From: Cyclaneusma minus | Lineage: Eukaryota; Ascomycota; Leotiomycetes; Marthamycetales; Marthamycetaceae | Assembly: GCA_037179335.1 (NCBI GenBank) | Contig: JAKZHN010000012.1 | Span: forward strand, 310,001 to 374,000 | Direction: 5' to 3' | DNA length: 64,000 nucleotides | In this document: positions 1 through 13,405 of the stretch, one piece after another | Layout of the letters: each line of letters starts with the position of its first letter | Numbering within the stretch: position 1 is the first letter of the stretch | The notes under the pieces: model-generated | Databases searched by the model: none | The model's input: the letters and a program-made list of their open reading frames with translations, nothing else | What the model was told of the DNA's origin: nothing | Made by a program: the position numbers and the translations under genes

Positions 1-3000
1 TAATATACCTTCTTCCGCTAGCCTTTACTATTCGTCCGGTATATTTATGCATATATACCACTTTTATTTATAACGGCTTTTATTTAAAAAATAATTATAA
101 TTGGGCTTTAATTTTAATCCGGATTAATATTTCCGCCTTATTAAATATTTGTAGCTTGGATTTTATTTGGGAAATTTTTAAATATAATTATTTTAATATT
201 ACAAATTATATAAGGTATAAAATTCCCGCTATTATTGGTTTATAATTTTTCTAATATTATATATTAGCATTAAAAAGGCTATAATATTAGATAAAGGCTA
301 TAAAGTAAATATATGGATTTCAGCAAATTTAGATAAAATAATTGGCCGGGATTATATTGGAGTATATAGCTTTTTATTAGTAATAGAAAGTTTTTAAAGC
401 CGGCGGCTTCCTGGTATAAAAAATCCATTTTTTTATAATTTACCAAAAATTCCAAATGTGCTATAATGGTAAATAAAAGGTAATTGGTTTAAAAGGGGCA
501 AGTATAAAATCTTTAATTTATTTTAAATATATTAAATAATTGGCAAAGCTTTCAAAAATTGCTGGCCAATGCTTAAAAAATCACAATTTTATTCTAGCTT
601 AAATATTATAATTTCCCTAAAACAATTTATTAGGCTAGTATAGAAAGGGCCTAGCTATAAAAAAATGGTGAATTTGATATAATTTAGGCCCAGCAATAAA
701 ATTCCGCTTATTTTATTTAGGTAGCAATTATAAGGTTTATACTAGTAATAATTCGGGGGAAATTTAAAATAATAACCATTAATTTTAAGGCTTAATAGTA
801 TTTTTCGGCATTTCGTTTTAATAAAAAAGCCTTGGCTGCTAATAGGATATTAATATTTTTCAGCCATCCAATAAAAAATAACCAAGGACCGGATTTAAAG
901 CTATGAATAAAAAGGAGTAGGGGAATAAAGGATGGGAAGCTGGGTTTTGGCTGGGATTAGGAAGGAATTTAACCAGGTGAAAGCTGGCTTGGGGAAATGG
1001 TGTGGATATAAGTGTGGATAGTTTGGATTTTTGTCGGTAAATCTCCAAATCGATAATTATAGCATTAGTAATAGCAAGGTTTAAAGGCATAGCACCATTG
1101 GAGCTTTATTTATATAGGCCTTTAATTTATTTATAATTAAAAATCCCTATTAATACCGACAAAAACAAATCAAGGTAATTCAATCCAAGAGCTGTTTGGA
1201 ATTTTCACGGTTTTAGCCCTGCAGGATTTAATCTTAGTCACTATTATATGGCTTTAATAGCTAGATAACGATTAAAACTAATTAATAAATAAATAAATAC
1301 CTTGGTATTAATAGTATTATTGCTAATATATTTACTAAAATATGAATATATTTGGACCAAATTCTTTTAAATGCATTATTAATCTTGTTCGGATTTTTTT
1401 TAATAGGTTTTATAATAATAATAACCGGTTTAATTATTGCTGTATAATTATTTTTTAAAAAATAGGCTTTAGTATTTTATTTTTATTATTTATGGTTTTT
1501 TTGGTATAATTATTTTTATTATTATTCTTATTATTGTTTTACTAATCTTTATTTTTAACGATTTTTTTAGTATGTTTTTATGTTTTTGTTTATTATTATT
1601 TAAAGCGTTTTTTTTTAATTTTGATTTTTTATTAGGGAATAGAATTTACAATCTTGGCTTTTGAATTTAAATATACCTGAAAATTTATAAAAGTATTTTT
1701 ATTAATTGGGATTATTTGATGGTTTTGTTTTTTAGCGTTTTGTATATAAAAATAATTGTTTTTAAAGCTATTATAAAAAGCGGCGTGCTTTATTTATAGA
1801 TGCTTAAAAATTATATTATAATTTATTTAATTTAAAATAATATAATATATAATATAAGAAGGTATATTTATAATATAAATTTATAATTAATACCATTAAT
1901 TTTATTTTATACCTTTATATATTCTTTAATATAAATATAGGGTATTTGGATATAAAATTTATTTATAATTTTAATGGATTTTAAACTGGTATAGATTAAT
2001 GATTATACAAGCTTTAAAAGCTTTTTTTTGCTAATATTATTAGCTTTACTAATATTGACGGTATTAATGGTATTTTTTTATTTGTTTTTGGGCTGATTAT
2101 TTAATAATCTTTGTCTTTTATAGCTTTTTAATTTAAATAAATTATTTTGCTATATTAGCTGCTTAAATAAAGGCATGATTTAAATATTATTTATATATAC
2201 ATTTTTTTATTTCCGAATTTAATAGATTTAAAGCGAATATTTTTTTATAAATGTTATAAAATATGGTTTTGCAGATTTGGATTTAAAAATAGATTTAATA
2301 TTGGTTTTAGGGCTTTGCTTGTTAAGCTTTTATTCTTTGAAGGCTAAAAACTTGCTATTTATAATAGGTTTAATAATATTATGAAGTTTTATAGCAATAT
2401 TCGTTTTTTTTGTTTTTTTTTAATAATAAAATCCGCCTTATATTTTTTAGCGATATTTATGTTTAGGCTATTAAGATGCGAATTAGATTTTTAAATAATA
2501 TTTATTTTATATAATAAATAATTCATATTAACCAAATAATTTAATCTAAATTTATTGCTAAAAAGAATATGCTTTATTTATTTGGTAATTTAGACAGGTT
2601 ATTATATATAGTAAATATTAACGTAGCTAACCGTAATAGCTTAAAATTATATATTTTAATTAAAGCCGTTTACCGTATTTTTTACTGCTGCATTTATTTT
2701 ATTGGAGTTTTTCTATTGCAATTTATTTTAATTTCTTATATTATTAAAAAGATAAGAACATAATTTAAAAATATATTTTTCTTTATTATAATTATAATAA
2801 GTAAAGGGTATTTTAAAGCGTTAGATAAAAAAAATTAATCTGCTATAATTTTCGTTATTCCGGTTTTGGTTTTAGGGCGTTTAGGTTTTTAGCTTTATCT
2901 GCTAAATATTATCCGTAATTAACAAATATAATAAGCCATTAATTAATTTTAAAATAACTTTTATAATATTATTATTATCCTTTTTTATTTGCTTTATAAT

Positions 3001-6000
3001 TGCATTTATTTTTGACTAAAGACTTTTCTTGATTTTAATACTTTTTACTATTTTTTTTAATTTTCTTTTTTTTCCTATTTTTATTAATTTAGTCTATATT
3101 ATTTTGGCTTATGCATTGCATAATAATAGCTATTACCTTATTGAAATTTATTAATAAGGCTTTATTTTTATTCTCGATTATATTAATAGCAGCTATTTTA
3201 ATTTAAAAAATATATAAATTTTAAAGGAAAAGTATAAATAATTATATTAATTTACAATTATCTAGGATTTTCGCTATCTGTTATGCTTTTTTGATATAGT
3301 TTTTAAAAGATATATTAGCAATTTATTTAAGCTGGCTTAATTTTACTATAGTTTAGGATTTTTATAATTTATAATAATGCAAGCTATTATATTTTATATT
3401 AAGGTTATTATTTAAATTAGTATATCTAATATGCTTATTATTTTTTAATAAAAATATAAATTTATTCGCAACCTTTTTTATAGCTTTTTATTATATAATT
3501 GCTTTGGTTTTATTATTTTTTTATTATTTTTAAAATTTGCTGCAAATCCATTTATTTTAAAAGCTATATTAACCGCTTTAATTGTATTTTGCACTTTTTT
3601 CCAATTATGCTTATAAAAGTCCGGAATTCAAAATAATAACAAGCTTATTTTAGAATATATTTTTTTAAAAAAAATTATTAATTGGTTTTAATTTCTTAAA
3701 TTAATGGTTAAAAACGATGGAAATTTAAATTAAAAGCGGTATTTTGCTTTTTTTTATACTTTATTTAATAGTATTGTATTTATTAATTATAGCAGATATT
3801 AATATTTTAAATATAATGGGAAAAGGAAATGAAAAGGGTGAAATGCTTATAGTAATATAAATAATTTTTGGTGATATTATCCGGGTGGGAAATGCAGTAT
3901 AAATACAATTATTAAAGCTATTTTAAATAAAAAAAGCGGTAAATAAATTTGGGTATTTTTGCTTATATTTAAAAATGGTTTTAATTATAATATTAATTTT
4001 ATTAATATTAAAAGTCAAATGCAAATTAGGTAATTGGTTAATGTTTAATTTTGGAAGTTTAATAAATAACAAAACTTTATTAAAGCTTAATAGCAATGTT
4101 GTTTTCAATTGTAATATTATTTAAATATAATTAGTTTTAAAATTATTAAATAAAGGTGAATTAGCTATTATAATAATTGTTATTATTATTATATAATTAA
4201 TATTGAATTTTTTATAATTGGCGTATTGAATTTAGCAATATTTTTAATCTGGATTAAAGTAATTATTAATTCAATTTTCCAAGTATTTATAGAAATTTAA
4301 GTAAATAATTTCAAAAGTCTAAATGGGTTTTTATAAATAGGTATTATTTTATATTTGTTTTTTATTATAAAAAATGAAAATATGGGTAACTTTATATTTG
4401 TTTTATATATATAAATTTAAAATTATTTAAATAATATTTATCAAATATGCGTTTTATTACAAAAGCGTGTTTTTCTTGGAGGGAAAAAAATAGAGTATTT
4501 ATTAAAAAGCTATACTTTTTACGATTTTGTTTCTAAAAAGTTTGGCCGTTATTTATTAGGAGGTGGCGATTTTTCTTTCTTTAATTAAGGATAGGTATTA
4601 TAATGGTTAAAAATAAATTGGCAAACAGGGGTGTATTATATATATTCCTTAGCTATAAAAAATAACCGCTGCCCTTTTTAAACACAAATAGCAACGCTTA
4701 AATATTATATATTAAAAGCCTTGCTTAGCTTTTTTAATAAATAATGCTTTATATTTTTTACGCGTTTTTAATATATATACTTTATAAAATGCCCGCAAAG
4801 CGCCCTTTTTAGCCCCGTATAATAATTATCCCCCCCTTTATAATTTCAAACCCTAAAGCTTTTAAATACAAGCTTTCGTTTTCCGGCAATCCAATATTTA
4901 GGCTTTAATTATTAATTTTGGCTTTTTATTTTAGCCGTATAAATTAATAGGCTTTTATTAATTTGCTATTATTAATAATTACCTTTAAATTTATTATTGC
5001 CTAATTTTTAAAGCCTTAATTTTAATATATAATTTACGCTACTTATTGTTAAATTAATTTTGAATTTTTATTTAATTCTTTTTATTATTCTAAACTTTTA
5101 TTGTTTTATATTCAAGTTTATTAAAATCTTAGTATTCTTATTAGTTTATATATACTATATCGGCTTTTGCGTATATTTTGTTTATAAATGCTGAAAAATT
5201 AATATAGCGGCAGCTTATTTTAAATAATTAATTTCAAATTTTTTCAAATGTTTTGCCCCTTTCCTTTTTATGTACGCATTATACGCTTTCTGCAATAATA
5301 ATATATTAATCATTAATTGCGTTTTTAATTTTTAATGTTTTTGGCAATTATTTTAGCAAATTTTTAAGAAAAGGTTTTATTTTAATTTTTTTATAGCTGT
5401 TATATTAAATTTTATTAAAAGATTTATTTATATAAAATAGGCTTTCCTATTTTTATTAAGCTTTTTTTTATCATCGCCTTTATACGGGTTTTTAATATAT
5501 ATATTTTCGGTGGAAATTAGGCTTTTTGTTTTAATATTATAGCCCTTAATATTTCTAAATATAAAGCTTGCAATCTCGATTTTATTAACTCCAATATTTA
5601 GCCTTTGCGCAATAAAAGCGCTATTTATAATTATAATATTAAAAATATTAAATTTGCAATCCCGCCGCAAATTTTAAATTATTTTATTATTAAATCCATA
5701 TTTATATTTTAAATGTATATTTATATTTGCTATATATAAAAGTTTTATTTAATCCCTTTTTGCAATATTTATAATATTTATAATTAAGCCGCAAATAATT
5801 TTAAATACTATTATTATCGCGCTAATTATAAGCCCCTTTATTATATACTAAGCTTATGCTTTATTTTTCACGTTTTGTTTTCTAATTTATTATTTTATAA
5901 ATTTCTATTGCTTAAATTCCTTTATTTAATATAATTTATAACGCTTTTATATTTTATTGCTATTATTATATTAAAATTTAAGCTTTTCTTAAAAACCAAT

Positions 6001-9000
6001 ATATTAATTATAAAATAATATAAAAGCTGCTAAAATTGTTTTTAATTTTAAAATTTATATTCTTTAAAAATATAAAATATATATAGCTTTTAAAAATATT
6101 GTAGCTATAATAATAGTTTTAAGTAAAAAGGATTTTGCAATTTATACCCTAATACATATAGCAATTAATATTCAGTATTGTTTAATAAATTTATTTCCTA
6201 TTTATTTTATATATATTTAATTTAAATTTAAATAAATTATAATTTTATTTATGTTTTTAATAATATTTTATTTAATATAAAAGAAAACCAGAATTCTAAT
6301 AATATAACATAAAAGTTGTAGGCTTAATATATATAAGTTGAAAGTAATAATTGGCTTTATTTAAAATACTATAATCTTTTTAATTTTGTTTATTAATTAA
6401 ATCTATTATTATATAATTCTTTTTTAATTAATTTTCTTAATATATAAAATTTATACCTTTCATTTGCGCATTTTATGATTTTTAATTAAATTAAGCTTAT
6501 TATCTAATTTTTAATTTTTTAATTTAGGGTTTTTAGAAACTCTAGTTTAAATTAATTTAATTTAAATATAAAAGAAAAGCTAAATCTATATTTTTATATT
6601 TTAAATACCTTTATTTTTATTTTTGCGTTAGCTTATTATTATACATAATTAGGCATTTCTTATTGAAATATGAAATTAAAGCTAGTTTTTTAATATTCTT
6701 TTAAAGCATATATTTTTTTTATATTTTTTGTATTGTTATTATAATTTAGTTTTAATATTTTTTTAATAAATTTATTTAAAATTATTAAAGCATTTTCAAA
6801 ATCGTTTTAAACTGGCATTTAATTTTAATTTCAGCTTTAGCCTTTTAAATATATATAAAATATAAGCTAATCGTTTGTTTTTATATATATTATCAACTTT
6901 TTAATTTTCTATTTTTAATTATTTTTAAATTTTTAAAAATCTATAAAATACAATTTATATATACCGCTTTAAAATATTTTAATAATTTCTAAAAAGCGAA
7001 TATAAAAAATATTATAAAATTGCTTGAATTAAAATCCAAGCAAAAGTTTTAAATAATAGGCTTAAAATTTCATTTTTTTAATAATAATAAAAAAGGCCTG
7101 TATATTTTTCTATTAATTTCCCGGCTTTAAAATATATATTTTTAATAAATAAAAAAGTCTAATTGCTTTTATTAAACTTTATAATTTTATATTTCCTTAT
7201 ACATTATTTTACATATTTATTAATACTATTTGTTTTAGTTTTATAATAATATGTATTTATTGCATTTTGTTTTGCTCTCTTGTATTAAATATTTCAATTT
7301 TTATAAATTATATAAAGAAATTAATATTAATTTGCAAATAATATTTATATATTATAAAAAGAACTCCTAGTATTTTTTTTTCCTCTTATTATAAGCAAAC
7401 TTTATTATAATTAATTAAATTATCCAATTTATTTTTTTGTTGTTATAATAATATTATATTTAAGCCTTTAAAACCTAATTCACTTATTTTATTTGCCTAT
7501 TCGTTTAAAAATAAAATAAAATAAATATTTATATATTATATAAAATTTATAATAAAAGGCTTTTTATAATGCGCTAATAAATATAAAGCTATAATTGAAT
7601 ATAATAATTTTAGAAATTTCTATAAAATAAATAATTTTATTAACAATCGCGTATTAATACTTTTAATTATATATATAAATTATGGAGCTTTAATATAATA
7701 ATTTATTATTATTGAAATTATATTATATTTTTTGCTTATATATTATCATTTTAATAAATATATTTATAGCTTATTAGCTAAAAGCCAAAGCTATAATTAA
7801 TTATAAAATATATATTACCAAATTTTATTCTGCTAGCAAATATAATAATTATATATATAATTTTATATTTTTGGTTTTATATTTAGCCAATAACATTTAC
7901 AATAAATTAAAATTAAAATTTATTTTATTTTAAAATAGCTTGTTTAATTTATAAGCTTTTTTTACTAGCTAATTTAATTTGAATTCCTTTAAAATAATTA
8001 TAGGTTTTTATTTATAAAAACCTAGCAGCCCAAAATTGCGCAATTTTTAAATCCAGCCTTAGATTTTATATATTCGGCGCACCCTTATTTTAGATTTTAT
8101 AATTTTTTAAATTAAAAACCCTGCGCTATAATTATAATTATTATAGCTATTATAAATGCAATAGCTAAGCAATTTAAAATTATACAATTTTTATATTTTA
8201 AAGCTGCCTTTAAATATTTTGCCAATAAAAAATAAAATAATATTAATTTCAATACCGCTGCTTTTTTTAAAAAAGATTTTTGCCAATATTATAATTGAAA
8301 ATTATATTTACCTAAAAACCTTTATATACAATATTAATAAAGCTATAAATAATTTATTTAATTATTTTTTTAATAATATAGCTAAATCTATTAAGCTTTA
8401 AAATTAATTTACCAATATTAAAATTATTATTCTTTATTTTAAAAGCAATATTTTTTTAAATATTTGCGCTGCTGCGCTAAAAACCCTAAAAAAATTATTA
8501 AAAACAATTCGTAATTTGGAAATCGAAACTATACCGCGTTTTATAAATTAATAATACAAATTATAATATTAGTTATAAATAACTTTAATTTTTGGCTAAA
8601 ATAATTAAAGGCAAGGCAATATATTAATATTATATAAATTTTAAACAACTTATTTTATTTTTAAAAAAATGCAAAAGCTTTATATAATGCCTTAATAAAA
8701 AATTATATTATTGTAAACAAATATAAAAAAGCCAAAAAGGCTTTAAAAAAAACCGAAAATAAAAGAAAACTAAAGCTTTATTGTATTTTATTTTAAATTT
8801 AAATTTAAAATATAATTGGCTAATTAATTTTAGAAAATAAAGATTATTAAATTGCATAGCAAAGCTTTTAATATTTTTGCTAATTATATTAAATACCTTA
8901 AAATTTGTTTTGCAAATAATAAATATATTAAATAAATAAATAAAATTTAATACATTAATAATTGCTTTGAAAAAAATTATATTAAAAGATTATAAATTAT

Positions 9001-9841
9001 AATTAAAAAGGCCTTGAAATTGAATAAATTAAAAAAGGGAAACAACGGCAATAGCAATAGCAATACTTAATTTGAAATATTTATTTTAATTTCCGCCAAT
9101 TAAATCCAGGAATATTTTAATTAAAATAATTTTATAATTTTTAATATTATATTTATTATAATTTGGGTATTTTTTAAAGCCCATTAGCAAAAGTATTGCT
9201 ATAAGCATAACTTTTGCTTTTATTGCAAAAACCCCAAATATTAAAACTGTAAATATATTACAAAATTGGCCGCAAATATTAAAAATATAGCTAATGGATT
9301 TATTTTTGGCAACTATTATAGAAATAGCCAATTTTAAAGCAAATTCCTATTTATATCCAATTTTAAAAATCCCGGTTTTAAATAAAAAGAAATTTAAAAA
9401 AAACCAAAAGCAATTTAATAGCCAAAATTAAGAAAAATAAAATTAAGAAAAAGAAGGCTAATATTTGGCTATAATAAATGGAAAGATTAGCAAAAATAGT
9501 ATTTATAGCAAAGTTGGCTAAAATGGCATTTAAAAAAGAATTATTAATTTTAATTTTCCTTAATTTAAAAACCCAAAATAAATACTTTTAATTGGAAAAT
9601 AATATATTGTTTAATTTAAATTGCAGCTAGAAAATACTAAAAAATATATTATTAATTAATATAGCATTTTTATAGCTTTAAAACCTATAAAATAGAATAT
9701 TATTTTATATTTGTTTTAGCAACGTTTTATAATTAATGCTAATGTTTTTTAATATTTTTCCCTAAGCATATAAATTTATTTATAAAAGTTTTAATTAATA
9801 ATAAAAATTTTAATATTAGCTTTATTAATAAAATATTTACT

Positions 9842-9876
9842 AATATATATATATATATATATATATTTTTTCTAAA
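9842..9876. repeat. (TA)n microsatellite
   Basis: An uninterrupted run of alternating T and A lies inside the AT-rich block. It is probably a by-product of base composition and has no evident function. Confidence 0.8.
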
Positions 9877-10467
9877 TTTAAGCTATTAATTTTAGCTAAT
9901 AAAAAACCTGCCCCCTTGGTTATTCAAATATTAATAGCCAAAATTGCTATTTAAAACCACTTCAAAAAATAAGCGTTTTGTTTATTAAATCTTTTAAAAT
10001 AATACCAATTACTTTCAAAATTTTATAATTAAAATTTTATGATCCAGTTATTAATTAGGCCAAAAAAATATTTTATTAAAGTCAAAAATATTATATTAAA
10101 AATATTTTTTAAAAGGCTATTCTTTAATACCAATTTTTTTTTATAATATTTCACTAAAAAAATCCGCAAGAAAGCCAGGTTTTAAAATAATAATTTTTAT
10201 ATTTTTTAAAATAATATTGTTTATATTTATATTAATAATTTTTATATTTTTTATAACATTTTATATTTTATTTATTATAAAAGATAATAATAAAAACAAC
10301 AAATATATTTAAAAAAGATGTATTTTTTTAAAGACTAATTAGATCTTTTTTATAATACAAATTTTATATTATAAAACAAACTCCAAATTCAAAAAAAAAT
10401 TAAAGCCTATATAATATATAATAGCCTTTTTAAATTTTTCATTATATTAAAAAAATAATAAGTAATA

Positions 10468-10632
10468 TCCGCATTATTATTAAAAACAAAAGCAATATTT
10501 TTATTACTAAATGCCTTTATTTATATCTTTTAATTAATATTAAATAAAATCCGCATTATTATTAAAAAAATAAAAAAGGCAATATTTTTATTATTAAATG
10601 CCTTTATTTATATTTTTTAATTAATATTAAAA
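10468..10632. repeat. Two-copy tandem repeat, about 82 bp per unit
   Basis: Two adjacent copies each begin TCCGCATTATTATTAAAA and continue through GCAATATTTTTATTA to ATTAATATTAAA. The second begins near 10550. They differ by a few substitutions and small indels. It is a local tandem duplication inside decayed DNA with no coding content. Confidence 0.75.
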
Positions 10633-12559
10633 AAACATTAATTTAAAGCCAAATATAAAAAGTATTGAAATAAATTTTGCAATTAAGTTTATTATATTTG
10701 CCCCCCAAAAAGGGATTTAATATATAAAAATTATTTAAAAAAGGCTGGATAATATTTTAAAATTAAAAAAACCGCGCATTTGATAAAATAGGCTTTTAAA
10801 ATTATTGAATTTAATATAGAAAATATTTTTATAGGCTAAAACTATTTAAATAAGCTATATCTTTTATTTTTACCTATTTATAAAAAAAGTTAGCCTTTTA
10901 TTATTTTAAGCAAAAAACCTATAATTTTTAAAATATAAATAAATTAAGCAAAATTATAAAGAAAATATTATTAAATTTATAAAAAAAAGCCTAATTTAAA
11001 TGATAATAAAATTTAAAATAAGCTTTTTAAATAGCTTTATAATATATTAAATGCCGTTTGTCAAAAACAAGCTAATAAATTATTTTTGAGGCAATTATAA
11101 AATTATAAAATTAGATTATTATTCGGCATAAAACTATTATATAATAAAGATTGGCCTTTTTTATTAAAAAAAATAAAATATATTAGAAAATAGCTTAATA
11201 AGCATTTGTTTTATAAATTTATTTAAAAATTAAAGTCCAAATATATCATATTATTAATATTAGCCGTTAAATTAAAAAACAAATTAAACTTTATTAAGAT
11301 TTATTAAAATTAAATAATATTACCGTTGAAAATTATTATTTTCTGCTATTAATTTAAATAAAAAATAGCGGAAAAAGATAAATAAAAAATGGCATTTATT
11401 ATTTGGTTTAAATTTTTGAAATTTTACAATATTCCAGCCTTATTTTAATATTATATCAATAATATTTAATTTAATTTGCTAAATAAAATATATATAGCTT
11501 ATTTAAATAAGTTTTTAATTTTATTAAATAATTGAAAGTAAATATAAAAAATACATTTGGAAAATAATTTGCCATGTAAAAATATTAATTTTTAAATTAA
11601 TATTTTTAAATATCAATTTAAAATTATTTGTATTAAATATTTAGGCCTTTATATTATATTAAAAAATATAACCTTTATAATAAAATCAAATTTTCCAGGT
11701 TATTATTATCCGAATTTTTGCAATTCCTACCAATTCCCCTTAAAACTTAATTAAATATTTTAATAAATTATATTATACTTTTGCCCAAATATATTAAAAA
11801 TAGCCGCAGCTATTAATATATTATTATAATAATATATAAATTTATTAAAATACTCTATTTTACTTTTATTATTGGCTTTAAATTAAAAAGCTTGCAAAAG
11901 CCTTTATTAATAACATTTATTATTTTTACAGCATTTTTAATAATATTATTTTAAATAAAAAAAACAATTTATTTCCCAATTTTAAAAGCATTTATTTAAA
12001 AAGCTAAAACTTAAATTAAAACCATTATTCCGGCTTTATTCTAAAAGAAATAAATAATTTAAATAATTTAATGCTTATTTAAAATAATATTTAAAAAGCT
12101 TTATATTTTTTGCCCAAAATAATTAAATAAATTGGCTATTATTAGCAGAATTTGCTTTTGATAATTAAGTATTTAAAATTATAAAACAAATGCTATGTTT
12201 TGCCAATTACGGATTTTATATATAAATAGGTATAAAACCGTTTGAGCCCTATTTTTTAAATATAATTTTAATTTAAAAATAAGGATTTTATAAAATTAAT
12301 ATTATTGCAAATTATATAAAACGGATTTTTACCTAATTTAAAATATTTGTTTAATCATTAATTAACCGCTATAAATACAATACCGATATTTATTGTTTTA
12401 AAGCTCCGGCTTTTACTATTAATTAATATATTTATATTAATATTAAAAATATAAAACCCAATTGCCTTATAAAAAAAAGCCAAATTATAAAAAATATTTA
12501 AAATATATAAATAAGCCTATTTTTTAAATTACTTTGATAGTATAAAAGTTTTCCTAATA

Positions 12560-13218
12560 TTTTATATATTGTTTTTAAATTAAAACCAAAAATAAAAAAA
12601 AGTTCGAATTAAAATAAAATTAATAAACTAAAAAATTAAAAATTAAAAGCAAAATATTAAAAAAAGCAAAACGCAAACTATTATTAAAAAATGGAAATTT
12701 AATAGCGTTTTAAATATTTATAATTAGAATATTTGCCTAAATTAGGGCCTAATATATTATATTAAATAAATAAACTATAAATTAAATTAGCAATTAAAAG
12801 CAAATCTTTATAGCTTTAAAAACTATTTATAAAAATAAAAATAAAATTATCTAAATAAATCAAAATTTCCAAGCTTCTTATTAAATAAGCCTTATAATAT
12901 AATAAAAATATATTACAATTATTTGCTATAATATAAAAAACCGCCTTAATATAAAATTTTAATTAATTTATAATTGGCCCAATATTTAAAAAATAAAACA
13001 AATTTAAAAAAGCTGCGATATAAATAGCAAAGGCAAAAAAACTTTTTTTTTTAAAAAACGGCCTAAAAAGGGCATAATTTTAAGCATTTTCTAAAAACAA
13101 ATTATAAAATTTATAAATTACAATTAAAAAATACTAAGGGAGTTTTAATGCTATTTAAAATAAATAGCAATTTGGAAAAAAATACTGTTATAATATTAAT
13201 TCTAAATGCTTTAAATAT
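12560..13218 (+). repeat. Dispersed repeat P, copy 1
   Basis: This AT-rich segment is paralogous to 33770-35018. Shared landmarks include AATAGCGTTTTAAATATTTA, AAATTAGCAATTAAAAGC, a TTATAAATTACAATTAAAAA block and TAGCAATTTGGAAAAAAATA just before the GC-rich TIR. In both copies the segment runs straight into the same GC-rich TIR, so P may be part of a larger element. Copy 1 lacks the 654-bp MITE found in copy 2 and shows the empty site near 13070. Confidence 0.75.
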
Positions 13219-13405
13219 ATGCCTCGGGCATATACCACGCGCTATGCGCCCCAAGCTCTCTCCCATACCAAATATATAACCTTAGCGGTTTGCGCTAGCC
13301 TACAAGGCCCTTAACGTCCTGCAAAGCTGCAGACTTCCTTTTGCAGCTTATAACGTCGCTTTACCTTAACCTTTGCCTTGCCCTTGAGCTGCCGTGACAA
13401 TTTTA
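13219..13405 (+). repeat. Left TIR of the 5.04-kb element
   Basis: This GC-rich island in AT-rich surroundings is about 187 bp and ends near CTGCCGTGACAATTTT. It pairs in inverted orientation with 18068-18255 and is directly repeated at 35019-35213. Confidence 0.8.

Larger units (their letters stand above)
1..13218. other. AT-rich, RIP-like block without genes
   Basis: This stretch is overwhelmingly A+T with stop codons in every frame. The longest open frames are 60-80 codons and none resembles a known protein. The few remaining G and C bases sit mostly in short contexts such as GGC, AGC and GCC, as expected of transposon DNA eroded by repeat-induced point mutation. No transposase, reverse transcriptase, RNA gene or promoter can be recognised with confidence. 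An AATATACCTTCTT-like sequence near position 1 and its inverse near 1855-1870 may be the ends of a small degraded element, but in such AT-rich DNA this is weak. Confidence 0.85.

Noticed and set aside
1..1870. A 1.87-kb inverted-repeat element using AATATACCTTCTT and its inverse
   Set aside because: Only about 13 bp match in very AT-rich DNA, one end touches the window edge, and no target duplication can be tested.
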